From the NCBI GenBank assembly GCA_050084515.1, contig CM114275.1, forward strand, positions 27,528,001 to 27,592,000: a DNA stretch of 64,000 nt, in the 5' to 3' direction. Positions 32,706 to 45,376 of the stretch are shown piece after piece. A program made the translations under genes and the position numbers. Within the stretch, counting starts at the first letter, position 1. The number at the start of each line of letters is the position of its first letter. This DNA is from Blasia pusilla (lineage: Eukaryota; Marchantiophyta; Marchantiopsida; Blasiales). The notes below the pieces were generated by a model. It was not told where the DNA came from, made no database searches, and saw only the letters and a list, made by a program, of their open reading frames with translations.

Positions 32706-34235
32706 TCATGATCCACCAGTGGCATTCATTATGGCTTTTTTCAGCTCTTCTGAGACGGGGTCTACGGTGCCGGTGAAATCCGTGACTGTTGAGCTGGGCA
32801 CCTTCGCCCCGCCGGATCTCACTCCATCCTTGGATTCACTCTTCTGAGATACGTCTTTGTTATGACTTGCATCTCTGGACTTCACGCGACTGTTGCTGTT
32901 GGCTTTAGAGTTGCCAGTGGCAGTCCCGCTCCCACTCAATTCTTCGAACAGCTGGGATCGTAGGGCATTCTCCTCCTTCAGCAGCAGCTCGGACGCCTTA
33001 GCTGGCGTTCTTTTGCTTGACAAGTCCGTCCTCAGCTCGTCCATCGTCTTTTTCAGCATCTTGTTCTCGGAGTGCAGTAGCTGGAGCTGATACCTCATCG
33101 ACACGCACATGGCCGCTATTCTGCTCATTTGCTGATTTTCCTCATCTGTATATGCGAAACCAGGGATGGTAATGTCGGCTGCATCGAAGCTGGGCACTGC
33201 TCTAAATCGCTTGAAACGGTCAAGAGCTTCGATACTGACTTTATCACAGGTGAGCGTTGGCAAGCTCACGTCAGTGATTCTGAATCCACTTCTCACATTG
33301 TAGAATAATTCAGATCCGAACTTGACTTGCCATCTCACTTTCACTGCAGCTTTTTTCCCAACAGGTAGGGAAGAGTGGGCACTCATGCTCCAGCCTTTCG
33401 AGGTGCTCCGAAGCCATGACTCCTCCCGTTGCAATTCACCTACACCTCCAACTCTCATCATCGCTCGCGAGCCTTGTTCACGGTCGTCGTATACAGGCGT
33501 AAATCCGTCATCGGTCGATCCGCTATCGGAGCACTCCTTCATGTGATCCATAGATTTCCCGTCTGCCTTGATAACGTCACCTTTCTCCAATTTTCCATTA
33601 CTGTAGCTCTGAATTTTCTCCTTCACAAAGACCCCGGAACTAACACCGACGACACCATTCGCCATTTTCCCCGTGGGACTCTCATTCGCTGGTAGTGGCC
33701 CATTCGGCAACCCATAGTTATGCGGGTGATCTTCATGACCGTAGAGTGCTCGTAAGCCTTCCTCTTGCTTCTTCCCGCTTCCACCCATGTCAATGGACTC
33801 CATCTTCTGTTCAAAAGAGGCTGCAGAATCACCACCACCTTTGTCCGCCGATTGGACCAAAGCAACGGTGATGCTTCTGGTGTCTTTCCGGAAGCCAAAG
33901 TCCCCCAATTTGGGCTTCATTCGGAGTGAAAACGATGGGGTTCCCGTAGAGGAGAAATTGAGTTCCGCAGACATGGCAAGAGCTGCTCCATGAGGGGAGC
34001 CCCACACTCCAAATCCAGTCTTCACCAGAACTGAAAAGGGTGAGCCTACCTTGTTAGGTTTGTAAGACACCCTAAACGAAGGACCAGCATCAGCGTAGGT
34101 CCCGAGATGGAGTGCCAACTCTTCAGGAGCACCCGATGTCACGCCTGTGAAGAGAGGCAAACCCAACAAATGGAGAGGTAGCTTGGCACGGATAAGGGGC
34201 TTCTGCTCCTCCCTCACCTTCAGAGACGCCTTCAT
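32706..34235 (-). CDS. Conserved plant protein of unknown function, about 509 aa
   Basis: The start was chosen at 34235, giving MKASLKVREEQKPLIRAK, because this matches the N-terminus of an uncharacterised plant-specific family as I remember it. An upstream in-frame ATG would add 11 residues. The first 110 residues (LPLHLLGLPLFTGV, LALHLGTYADAGPSFRVSY, FSVLVKTGFGVWGSPHGAAL, LRMKPKLGDFGF) have short alternating strands with many Gly and look like a beta-rich fold. Then comes a low-complexity region (SDSGSTDDGFTP). The segment KVRWQVKFGSELFYNVRSGF and RFRAVPSFDAADITIPGF are well-ordered. A predicted helix or coiled coil (LLHSENKMLKKTMDELRTDL) and a Ser/Lys-rich tail ending KKAIMNATGGS follow. 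It is intronless in the coding part. No function is known to me. Confidence 0.85.
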   Translation of the reverse strand: MKASLKVREEQKPLIRAKLPLHLLGLPLFTGVTSGAPEELALHLGTYADAGPSFRVSYKPNKVGSPFSVLVKTGFGVWGSPHGAALAMSAELNFSSTGTPSFSLRMKPKLGDFGFRKDTRSITVALVQSADKGGGDSAASFEQKMESIDMGGSGKKQEEGLRALYGHEDHPHNYGLPNGPLPANESPTGKMANGVVGVSSGVFVKEKIQSYSNGKLEKGDVIKADGKSMDHMKECSDSGSTDDGFTPVYDDREQGSRAMMRVGGVGELQREESWLRSTSKGWSMSAHSSLPVGKKAAVKVRWQVKFGSELFYNVRSGFRITDVSLPTLTCDKVSIEALDRFKRFRAVPSFDAADITIPGFAYTDEENQQMSRIAAMCVSMRYQLQLLHSENKMLKKTMDELRTDLSSKRTPAKASELLLKEENALRSQLFEELSGSGTATGNSKANSNSRVKSRDASHNKDVSQKSESKDGVRSGGAKVPSSTVTDFTGTVDPVSEELKKAIMNATGGS

Positions 34236-35680
34236 TTTCAGAAACACAATTGCATCCCAGGACCACAATTATTCACATCCGCCACCCGCAGATTCAATGA
34301 CAATAACTTTTCGATTCAATCTCACCACGTATCTGTCACAATCTCTTCTTCGACTTCTCTACCACCTACCTGCACTCAGCCACCATGCCAGTATCGTCAG
34401 AGACCCCATAACGCGTGTACACGAACCAGGACCTAAGGCAATGGTGTAACCCGCGATCAGAAGAGAACCACACACCGCCCTCGACGTATCCCACACTGAA
34501 TCTAGTCAGGACATGCAGCCCTAACGACTGTGGTACTTTCAAGCGGAAGTCCGGAAGAGCAGTCCACTCACAGCATAGACAGAAACGCCAAATTATACGA
34601 AAAACACGAGAGGATCAAACCCAAAGAGCTACTCGTCCGATTCATCTCACATCCTGAGACAGATCGCAGGTAATGCTAGGGTTCAGTCTGCAAAAACATC
34701 CAACCCACACCGCAAGGAGCCCGCTCTGTAGTCGGCCTCCGATCACGACAAGACCGAAAGGCAACAGGCTCACACATCCGAAGACCCATCTCTCCAGAGC
34801 TGCAATGCCGGTGTTAATTCACCTCACAAGCTTTTGCAGACCCACATACCGAACACCCACGGGACGATACCCACAACTACGCAAGTATAGCACCCTGCCG
34901 CAGACAAAACGCACCCCATATCTCCCCAGGGCGCCAAAAGTTTGAATCCATACCACACGAGAGAGAACCACACACGCATCCTCGCCCGCCCTCGAGTAGG
35001 CTCACACGGCAGGCTCAAATTTCCACGCGCAGCCCACAATTTCGCATCGTCCTGTCCCTCCCTTCGTCCTCCTCCTCTTCCTTCCTTCTGCTCCTGTGCC
35101 ACACTCCGATCCCCACAGACGACTTTATCTCCGGATCGAGCGCGGAGGAAGAGGCAGAGCTCACAAGCGTTCACAGAAGCAGGCAAGACATAAATTGGGG
35201 GGGAAAACAGAGATGGCGAAAGGTGCCCTACTCTTTTCTGGCATGTGCTGCCTACATTCTACTCTACTCTAATCTAATCTATAATCTGATCTTATGTAAT
35301 CCTAGGTAGCCTAATGTAGACCGATGTAATCTACTCGCCTGCGAACCCAAGCAAAACCACCTGTTTCGTACGTCCCGCGAGCGTGCCTCTTCTGTCCCTC
35401 CTTCGTCCGTTTGACGCTTTCTAGCGTCGCGGACCATATTCGGACCGCGGAGGGGCACTGAGATGGATTTAGATCAGAAGGAATACGGAATCGCTGCTGC
35501 TGGTGACGATGAGTGAGGACCTTTGACGGGGAAAGGTTTGGTTTCGTGTGTGGATGAGTTTCCGCGGGAAATTTGGTGCGTTGGAGGTAGGTGGAAATTG
35601 GTATTTGGTGTTTCAGATTACGAGGTTTCGGTTTGATAGGAAACGTGGGACGGTTTCTTTTGTTCACTTGAGAAACTTTT
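34236..35680 (-). promoter_or_regulatory. Probable 5' leader and promoter region
   Basis: The 1.4 kb upstream of the conserved gene are moderately GC-rich, CT-rich on plus (GA-rich on minus), and include a TCTAATCTAATCTA-type microsatellite near 35265. Open frames are short. A leader intron is possible but was not defined. Confidence 0.3.
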
Positions 35681-35699
35681 GGAATGTCACTAGATAGCC

Positions 35700-38390
35700 A
35701 AAGGACTACGACTTACTAGTGAGGCCTATTCTTTTCGTACTTGATCGTGTATTTTAATAAGGCGGGGAGAAGTTTATTGCATTCTTAGGATTCAAGGAAA
35801 TTACGATAGTCGTCAATGCAAATGCTCTTGGTGAGTTTAGGAGAAAGTCCCTTCTTCTTTTTCAATAGGAGAATGTCCCTTCTTCTTTCTCAAGACCGGT
35901 TGTGGCTTTTGGATACTCTTTTGTTGAGGTTCATCATTCTTCATACGAGAAACGAAATACATCTCATCTACGATTTTGGGGAGTGATGAGAGGAGAACCA
36001 TTTCATAGAAATAGTACCCAATAAGCACATGAGTCACGAATAATCATGGGGAGTGAAGAGAGGATCCCTATGCAAGATATGATGTGTTTCTCATAGGAGA
36101 GAAGCTCATGATCTTTGCTTTCGTTGGATGCATTGGCAATAAACATGAAAAAAACTATAGTTATTTCAACATTTGGTGATTGTTGTGGGGAAGATTCCAT
36201 TTTTTGTTGGATGGCTATTTTTCTCTTCTTCTTTTCCCCATCCTACCAAGAATTTGATAGCCAACCCTCATTGCACATCATATTAAAGCTCAAGTGTGGC
36301 AATCGTACCGATAGGTGTAGATTTCTTAAATTTAGTTTCATTTTTTCAATACCATTGAACATTTAGGGTATTCATGACTTTAATCATTTATAATTTATGC
36401 CAAGAAGAACGAATGTATCATCATGTTATTATTTTGAACACGTATGCCCCACAAGAGAAATAAAAAAAAATAGTAGCACTTGTACTATTTTGTTCTTGAA
36501 ATGCTCCTTATACCGTGGTGGATATATAAGAGGGAGGAAAGGAGATGGGAAGTGATCGTAAATAAGTATTTTGTACCCTCAAGAAATGGAAGACTGCGTC
36601 GCTTATCATGGAGTTAGTGGAAAAGTGAAACATTTGTTAGCCAATGAACCCAAAAGTACCGATGGAGAGTATGGGGATGAAACTATTGTCTTCTATAAGG
36701 ATTCTATCTTCATTATGTGACAATGTTACTTGACTTACTTCCTTGATATGGTATTCTTCAATCTTATGAAATAAGTTCCATCTAAGTTCTTTTGTGTACA
36801 ATAAGCGTGTCAGTTAACCCCTTAACATCCTTATCCTCTGTACATGCAGATACATACACATCTTTTTTAATAAAGTATAGAAGGAAAAAAAACAATACAG
36901 TTGGAAAAAGAACAAGATGGAAATACACGAGTTAAAGAAGATGGGCAAACCCATATACATTATTATTGGAGAGTGCCTTCTTGATTTGCAAATGCCTGTT
37001 TGTTTGACACATGGCAACTGGACATCAAAAAACTATTTTCCATACTGCGGGCCGTAATAAACAAATTTCAAATTTGTGTGAGCATGGATAGTCCTTTCAC
37101 TCAGGTACATGGGACTACGAGGACTTAGAGAGTCATGGGAATACCAAAGCCATAATCAACGAAGAGCAGAGAAAAAAAGAGAAAAAAAAAAAACATTGCA
37201 CAAAACACTATAAACAATGTTTTTTTAAAACATGACTATCATCAACAACAACAAGACCTCCAACATAATATGACATTTCCCTACGCTTGAAAAGCCTATT
37301 GATTCGGTCATATTACACAAGAATGATGATGTCGTGTACGATCGAATCTATATTATTATCGGAGAGTGTTTTCTTGATTTTGCATACACCCGTCTGTTTG
37401 ACATATGACAATCAAACAACAAGAAAAATATTTTGTGTGAACGTGATTAGTTCCTTCATACCCACTAGTACATAAAAGGACAACATCCTCTTTTTGACAA
37501 AAAAACCTCCCTACGGCCTGAATTTCGAAAAGAGAGGTACGCGCGGGATTACTTCGGTGGACATAACCCGCAACTACATGCTACTTGTAAGGAAGCACAA
37601 GTTCTTATAAACAAATGCTTGATCATGTGTGCTTGCTTACACCATCGGGCCAAAGGGTTAGGGGTGAGCGATTCGAATACACACCCTAAACTGGGGAACA
37701 ATTCCCGAAAATCCCTGCCAATTCTGGCAGGAAACCAGCTAAATACTCCTCTAATTTGGAGGTCCTGGACAAGCTCGATGATCTCGCCCACGGCCAATGG
37801 TCAAACTGCTCTGTTGTCCGCTCGGGCCCACACTAATCGACGGCCAATACCTGATCCGTGGGATCCACCGCTGATATCCGAACGCGTAGAAACGATCTGT
37901 AGGTCCGTCTCACGAACCACCATATCAACCACATTTACATGATGGATTATGCCACGCTGTCCTGCCAGACCCCACCGGACCCTAATAATGAGTCGGCCCA
38001 TAACTGTTACTGTACCCCGGTCAGCTTTGCTCGAGATGGAGGGAGCGCGGGAGAGACGCTCACCTCGGACCCTTGGATATTATCTTCTCCTAGTCGGACC
38101 GTATGATATTAGCCATGTATGTCGGATGCATGCTCTTTCCTTTGGATATAATCTTGAAATAAAGTAGGAACTGTCTACTTCAAATTTTGAACCATATACA
38201 TACAACCTAGTCACCATCCCCAAGTCCATGTTGAGGGAATTAAAGGGAGTATTACACTAGTTCGCACAAAAAAAAGAAATTTGTTCAAGATTATAAGAAA
38301 AACAAGTATATTTTATTTAAAAATTTTCTTTATATATAAAATTATGCATATAAAAAAATTTAGTTTTATGAGTTGGATCAGACTATACCA
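35700..38390. other. Intergenic stretch with a diverged direct repeat
   Basis: Mostly AT-rich. A block around TTATTATTGGAGAGTGCCTT (36957) recurs diverged near 37351 (TTATTATCGGAGAGTGTTTT), both continuing with TTGATTT and GTTTGACA. From 37550 to 38110 the sequence is GC-richer with CCAAT-like words but no frame longer than about 107 codons. No gene is recognised. Confidence 0.4.
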
Positions 38391-39840
38391 TCATAGAAAT
38401 AGCATTAATTTAGAGTCTGGCGCAATCAAAAGAAAGCGCGGGATGAAAACTCGATCTCTAATATTTCTCTCTGTAATGATCTCAGCATCTATGACATGTG
38501 GCATGAAGGATCCAATCACCAATCGTGTCCCATTTGCTTGTCCTTTTGCTCCATTCATATTTCTTAATAACATGATTGGTGCCCTCATTTTTAAGGACAA
38601 TAAATGTGGCGGTAGACCCAACGATAAGCAAGTATTGAGAAACTCTGTGGGATATATATGACACATACCCTCATCAGAAACATAATCCGCACTAAGATAA
38701 ATATGCTCCTATATTTGCAAAACGATTCAAAGGTAAGTATGTTTTAATAAGGTCCAAGTGACCTTCTTGTGAAGAATTGAGAGTTGAATGGAAGAAATAG
38801 AGAAAAAACATTTACCTCTCCGTGGAATCGAGACATAACTTCGGTATTGATATGATCCACATCCCTATTTCTGGGTGTCAAGATAGCTATATCCCTCAAT
38901 ATCTTTTTATCACAAAATCATTCCAAATCAGTCCCATAAATTGTATTAATGAGATCGTTCATATTGTTAGTTTTGGATACCATATCATGAGGCAATTGAA
39001 TCATATCTTCTCCCAAATCCTTATGTATCAGAAGACGACCCTCTCCAACCTCCAAAAACCATTTTGCAAAGCTTTCTTGATCGGCACATAAAGGACCTGC
39101 ACATGACAACGTTATGTTATTTGTATTTTTTTAAGTGAAACAATTTAAATAACCGAGGAATCCATGTAAAGTATGATTATGTAAAGAAAATAAAAAAAAT
39201 TAAATTATACCTTCCAAATTTTGGACTCTCATATTTGTTGTAAGATTCATGGTCCTTACATGAGACCATAAAGGAGATCTCTTAAACGTGGCTTGCACAA
39301 TTTTTGGACGATCAACGCAACAAACAACATGAAGGACTTGACGAAAATCACCACCAAAAATAATAAGCTTTCCACCAAATGGAACCTTTCTTAAGTCAAC
39401 AGATACCAATCCCATGATATCTTGCAATGTACGATTGACAGCCTCAAAGACATGACGATGAGTCATATGTGCTTCGTCCCATATGATAAGCTTGGTATAT
39501 TTTATGACACATGCCTCCTTATTATGAACTCGTATGCTGCAAGATGTAAGGAATGAATCGTTATTTTCGAAGAAATTGCAGGAAGTGATCAAACTAATGC
39601 ATTACAATGGGAAATAGAAACTTTGGTTCTTACTTGCAGGTGGAACTTTCATCCACATTAATCGGAATCTTGAAGCAAGAATGTGCAATACGACTGCCTT
39701 CCAACAATAAAGTTGCTATCCCATATGAGGCAACAGCCAATGTAGTACCTCCTTTACACCGTACACTTTTAAGAAGAAGGTTGTATATAAATGTTTTCCC
39801 TATTGCGCCCGGACCATCGACAAAGAATACTTTTTCCTAG
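38391..39840 (-). pseudogene. Helitron PIF1-like helicase, broken
   Basis: Walker A reads GPGAIGKT on the minus strand near 39800-39825. DEAHMTHRHVFEAVNR and LIIFGGDFRQVL (39592-39200) are the Walker B region and motif III. AILTPRNRDVDHINTEV (around 38850, in a broken frame) and LPPHLLSLKMRAPIMLLRN, then NGTRLVIGSF (38666-38391), match the C-terminal part of Helitron helicases. The final motif that contains KSQGQ in others is absent. Confidence 0.85.
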
Positions 39841-41242
39841 AAAGACATGATAAGGTACAATATTAGTTATGATATGGATACTTTCCGCAAAGAATGTGGA
39901 GGAAGTTCAAAGGGATGAAAGATTTCATATTCTTACCAAAAGATTAAAATCTTCAGTCAACTTTTCAAGTTGTTCATGCATAGCATCCCAAACATCACGT
40001 TGCCTGGGATTTAATAGTGCCTCTCCACAGATAGCTTCTTGATATAACTCTTGTCTGTTATGTACAATCTCATCTTCCTCGAGATCCGAAGTTGGACTGT
40101 TTTCTTCTTGAAAGAGAGGTTGGGGCATGTGAAGGAAGTTTGACAATCTTTTCCCTCGATCCTCCAAGTGGTAGTGAACATCCAACAATGCATGATTTAT
40201 GATCTCTGCATTCATAGGAAGATCTCGAATTCTTGTTCTCTATGCATAAATATGCAAAGATTTACCACGTAAGAAGTCAGAAAAAATGAAAATTTCGTGA
40301 ACATATAAAGCTTTCTTTCGTAAGAAGGAATATCTTTAGGTTTTACTAGACGTTTTTCATGTAAGAGATCTTCAATGAGATGAATTATAAATTCATTCCA
40401 CAATGCCGCTGGTCTAGCCGGCATGTTATATGCTAGAATAATGGCAAAGAGTTGATGAAGCGATCGACCTCCACGTATCTGTGAAGCTTCTTGCAAGCAA
40501 AGAATAACATCCCTTTCATCCTCTTAGAGTCCTAATTGGATAGCAACCTCTTTGAAGGTTGGATACAATATTCCATGCACAATCCTTAAATTTTCATATG
40601 TAGTTGCACCTCAAATATGATGAAGAACCAACTGTAAACAACGACGTTCACCATCATCTAAACAATAAAGGTTTTATGATAAGATATTTCAAAAGTAGTA
40701 GTAAAGTATACAAAGTGTGGAATATGAATGCAAGAACTCTCTAATGAAAAAGGAAAGAATGTTTGACTAAAGAAATGTTATTTTGGAAGATATGTACCTG
40801 GATGGGTGAGATATAATCGCGCAATAGGATAACCACAAGCATGTGGTCCTCACACACGACAATACCACATTTTCTTTTTCCAGTTGTAATGTGAAAGAAA
40901 CTCAATATATAGATAGTTGTGGGCAGATAGATCTAAACGGTTGGTTGCAAACCATGCGTTTAAAGTTGTATCTCTTTTTATTTGGAAAATATTTCCTGGT
41001 AGTTCATGAGCATAAAAATGCAAGAATTGTTCATCTGGAAGACGAACATCTACTCTCACAATACTCGGTTGCTCTGAATGCAAGCTGAAACTTGAAAATT
41101 CGCCAACATGCTTCTAAGGCTAAAATGTACCTATGCAAGAAGAAAAAAATAGAATAAATATTTAATGGTGTGAAAAAAAGTTCATCAACATAAAGACTAA
41201 TTTTGTATGGACATAGATAGATCATCACCTTGCATCTTTATA

Positions 41243-42240
41243 TTATGTTGTCTCATCAATAACGTAGGAAGTTGTTGTAGAAGTACTTGAGCTCTTAGAC
41301 ATCCCAAATGTCACTACATCTGATCCCTTATGTACGTATTTGTATAAATATTTTACAGCAAAGATATTATTTTTTATCTCTAGATTAATATGAAAATCCA
41401 ATAGAGTGTACAACAGAGGATTATATGGGAAAACCCAACGATTATCCAACGGTTGATTACGTTTCATGACTTTGATGTCATTATCTAACTTGAACATCCA
41501 CGTGAAAAAGTCCAATATAATTGTACTTGATTAATTACAAAATAGATGGAAAAACTTAAATAATAAAAAATTATGGTAAAGAATTGACATTTGCTCCATA
41601 CCTTCTATACACATGATAGTCATCTTTCGTCTCTGTGGTGCGAGATGAGAACTGTTTGGGATATCCTTTAGTACATTTTTTGGTCTCCTTGTCCATACAT
41701 GATGCATTTGGATTTAGCATCCCGCATGGACCATGCATCATACAATTAGATACAATAGCAAAAAGTCGTGGATGAGTAGTAGCATCCATAATTTATGCAG
41801 AAATGATTTCATCAAAATTTGAGCTTGCTTGAGGCTTATCATCTTGAGCATATATTATTAAAATATGAACATGTGGCAAACCCTCTTTTGAAACTCTACC
41901 ACGTGAATACATCCAACAGATTTACCCAAAATATGTTTCTTCATAATTAGTCGCAATAACTCCTTCTTATTCTCAAAAACTCGTACGACCAAGTCTGAAC
42001 GATCAACAACTGTTTGACCCGATAATAATGTTGATGTAATCTCCATGCAATTTGGGTTGCAAGTCATTGTCAAGAAATAATATAGCTTTCCAAGCCATTA
42101 CAATGGACATGCCTAACAATGGATATGGCATCTTCATATAATTGATGCATACGCCGTGGAACCCCACTAAATGAAAATGGCAACACAATACATCTCCGAA
42201 ATGTATTACAAATAAAGTGCAATTCATTCAAATTTGATAT
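41243..42240 (-). pseudogene. Helitron Rep (HUH) nuclease, broken
   Basis: The Rep domain nicks and joins DNA during rolling-circle transposition. NCMEITSTLLSGQTVVDRSD precedes the HUH motif, read as HVH with codons at 41865-41873 inside a GLPHVHILI frame. NCMMHGPCGMLNPNASC and KKCTKGYPKQF (41789-41571) follow. NIFAVKYLYKYVHKG (near 41350) contains the two-tyrosine catalytic site of Helitrons. The HUH and Tyr motifs are intact, but frame breaks separate them. Confidence 0.85.
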
Positions 42241-42950
42241 GCGACGAACTCCTCAGCCATGTAATTGAAGAATAATGTCACGTCCTTGCACAAACTCACT
42301 CCCATCACCTGGCAAAATAGCAGCAACTTCTGAAGCAACCGACAACGTATATCGTTTAGCTTCAAGGCCCCTCTTACTTGCTCTCAGAATGATTCGCATG
42401 TTTGGGCAAGGTGCATCCATCGCAAATGTTTGAAATATCTCCATATAAGGATTACATTCATACAACATATCTTGTAAGCCTTTTAAGATGTGAGGACGAA
42501 GCCCATCAAACATGGTCCTTTCCCGATTCTCAATCTCATGATATGCATCATGAATATATAATTGCGTAAATTTAGGAGGTTGTCCCGCATTTGGATGAAG
42601 TGGATCAACAGAATGATAAAAATGTTACCTTGAATATTGAAGTGTTTTATGCTACCCAATTACTCTTTGAATTCAACTCCAGTTGATGCCAATTGAAATG
42701 CCGAATTATACGCCCGAGCGTTGCTTAGAAAATGCTGACTATTTGCCCCAACGCCAGATATCAATGTTGCCAAGAATGAAGGTAATGGCTTCCAGAAGGG
42801 TAGTTGTACCTTCCCATGCTCACAACACATAGTAAACGGCAAGTTTCGAAACTTCCAATTCTCCACCTTCTTACATTTCCAATGTAATGCTTTAGGGTAG
42901 AGTATTATTTTCAAGACGTTACATCCATTTATGCCTTTGTGCTTGTGCAC

Positions 42951-45098
42951 GTGGAACCTTCCTCACATCGCGTATATCCTTAGGGTTTGAAAGAATTGGA
43001 AGTCTACAAAGAGTAAAGAAAAAAAGTAGCATGGGTATGCATGCTAATATTAACCATGTAAAAAGAACATGAGAAATTGAAATAAAATGAGAGTAGATAG
43101 GGGATAGAGAAAGTTGCAAACGTTGGAGAAATGTGAATGGCCAATGTAGTATCAATTTGAATATTGTTTTGGCCATGTCTACTTCCTTGTGGAATATGCC
43201 TAATGTCATCGAATGGAAATAATTAGAAAATGTGCATGCTAACATACATTGTTACGTACAACATTATATGCAAGCAAAATGAAAGTAAACATGATATCGA
43301 AGAGAAATGAAAAGAGTACTTATGAGAAATATACATACAAAAAGTATTGCCTTACTTAAGTTAACACACCTATTCTCTTTTTGGATTGCAGTTATTGGAG
43401 CTTTGTGAAGTACATGCATATCATTTTGAATTATATTCTCGAGAATAGTATTTACTTCTACTTGTCTCGAGAAGATCGATTAGCAACTTCGAGTTCTCTC
43501 CTTTCCCTTTTACATTGACGATTATATTCTTGCCGCTTCTCTCTTTGAAGGAAACCTTGTTCAACGCGATTAATGCGTTTTCACCTTTGACCTACGGTAC
43601 ACATGTTATTGCGAATGTCGCGTAAATCCTTATGGTTTGAGAGAATTGGAAGTTTGTAATATGCATAAAACGCAAACGTATTAGAAAAATTGTAAGAGAT
43701 GGCTTCACATTGCAAAGAGTATATCCTCAAAAATTTTGGAATGAAATGAGGGTGCATGAAGAAGAAGACCTACGTTAGAGATACTTGGGTAGTCCAAGCA
43801 TTTTTTCCTTGAGATAAGTGTATGTTCCTTTGAGATTGAATGCATTGTTGTCCTTCTTCCTCTCTTTGAGGCGAAGTTGAAGGATTTTCAAATCGATGTA
43901 CAATTGGAATATTGGCGATGTCCATAAGAGGTCTACGTATTTCTGTTAGTCTTAGAGATCCAACAACGTCTTCCATTTGCAAATGTATGGAAACGGGAAA
44001 ATTTTTATTAAAAAAACCCGAAGTATGAAAAAATTAGATTACATGGAAATTATTGAAAATAATATGAACCAAAATTTTAATAGTAATCAGAGAGAAATAA
44101 TATAAAGGCAAAAAAATGTAAATTAAAGGAAAAAAAATCTATCACTTCATAAGTCCTGCACTTCAATAAATAACTTAGAAAACTAAAAAAAAGGGGAAAA
44201 AACGAAACTAATTTTATTCATAGTAATCCAAGAATAAATCAATCGTGGGAATTCTGCCACAATCGGGCTAATCTAAGCTATTCATCCTAGGGCTCGGCAC
44301 ATGAAGGGCGGGCACGATCGGGGTAATCTAATGGCTGAGATCTTAGGGCTGCGCAGATGAAGGGCGGCGATCTGAGGGCAGGGTCGACAATAGCAGTTCA
44401 ACACTTTCATCATTTTCGGCTGCGCGATCCGTTGAGCTCAGCAAAAGGCCGAGTTCGGACTTGGGAACGTCGACAGTGAATGAGTGATCAAGCCATTTCA
44501 TAGTTGGGTCAGGAATTGGGTTGCATGATGGAGCAACTTCAATGTTGGGGCTCGATTCGGGTTGCACGATCCAAAAACTTAATCTCATCCTCTTCGGGCT
44601 ACGTGATCCGTGGAGCGAGGATTAAGCGGATTGAGCCGAATTCATTGCACGCAACCGATCCCGAATCCCTCAAGTGCACACATCCGCAAGGGAAGAGTGC
44701 GTGGTTACACTATGCTAGAGCGCACCCAACGAATCCCAACTCCCGCGCATTGTTGAAGGATTGAGCCGAATTTGAGCGGGGCCTGTTGAGTGCTACCCAT
44801 TTTTTTCTCTCGATTGGAAGATTCGTGGCAGTGACTTGCTATTGATCAACACTTGGATGCCGAGATTGCAAGGAGATTGCAAGGGATGTTGAGGTTTGAA
44901 GGTTGCTGGGTGTTGGAATTATTGCCTTGCGGAGATTGCAAGGGATGCTCAGCTCCGAAGGCAACCGGGTGAACATTGCAAGGTTGCACTCACAACAACA
45001 ATCGCGCAAGGGAAGATTGCGTGGTTGCACTTCCCGCATCACTCTCTCAATTTTGAATCGTAGGGTCAGAGCGTTTAATTTGAGTCGAGTTTGCGTTT
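42951..45098. other. AT-rich flank, then GC-rich stretch, no gene recognised
   Basis: Short minus frames at 42919-43245 and 43770-43982 may be decayed Helitron flanks. From 44220 the sequence is GC-richer, with a repeated CCGAATT...GAGCGG word. I recognise no product. Confidence 0.35.
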
Positions 45099-45376
45099 GT
45101 GAGGGTGAAAGGTGGGGCGAGGGTTGTTGGATGACCGGGAGCTCGTGGTTGTAATCTTCAAAGCTCGCGGCTGAGCTCCGAGGTGACATTCCAATGCGCT
45201 TGCCTGTCTGCAGCAGGAAAAAATTCGAACACGGTTCGTGAGGGTGAAGAGTGGGGCTAGGGTTTTTGGATGTGTATGAGCTCGTGGTTCTAATCTTCTG
45301 AGCTCGCTGCTGAGCTCCGAGGTGACATTCGAATGCGGTTGCCTGTCTGCAACGTGGACACATTTGAACACGAACG
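45099..45376 (+). repeat. Tandem duplication, 139-bp unit
   Basis: GTGAGGGTGAA starts at 45099 and 45238. Each unit has GAGCTCGTGGTT, GCTGAGCTCCGAGGTGACAT and TTGCCTGTCTGCA. Divergence is around ten percent. Confidence 0.8.

Larger units (their letters stand above)
38391..42950 (-). mobile_element. Helitron, rolling-circle transposon, decayed
   Basis: On the minus strand the parts run in order: an N-terminal zinc-binding-like piece (42950-42660, with CCEHGKVQLPFW), DGLRPHILKG and RASKRGLEAKRY (42513-42253), the Rep nuclease and then a PIF1-type helicase. It is split by stops and frame changes throughout. The right (5') and left (3') ends were not found. The left side ends inside the helicase near 38391, missing the last conserved motifs, so the copy is truncated. 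Confidence 0.85.
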
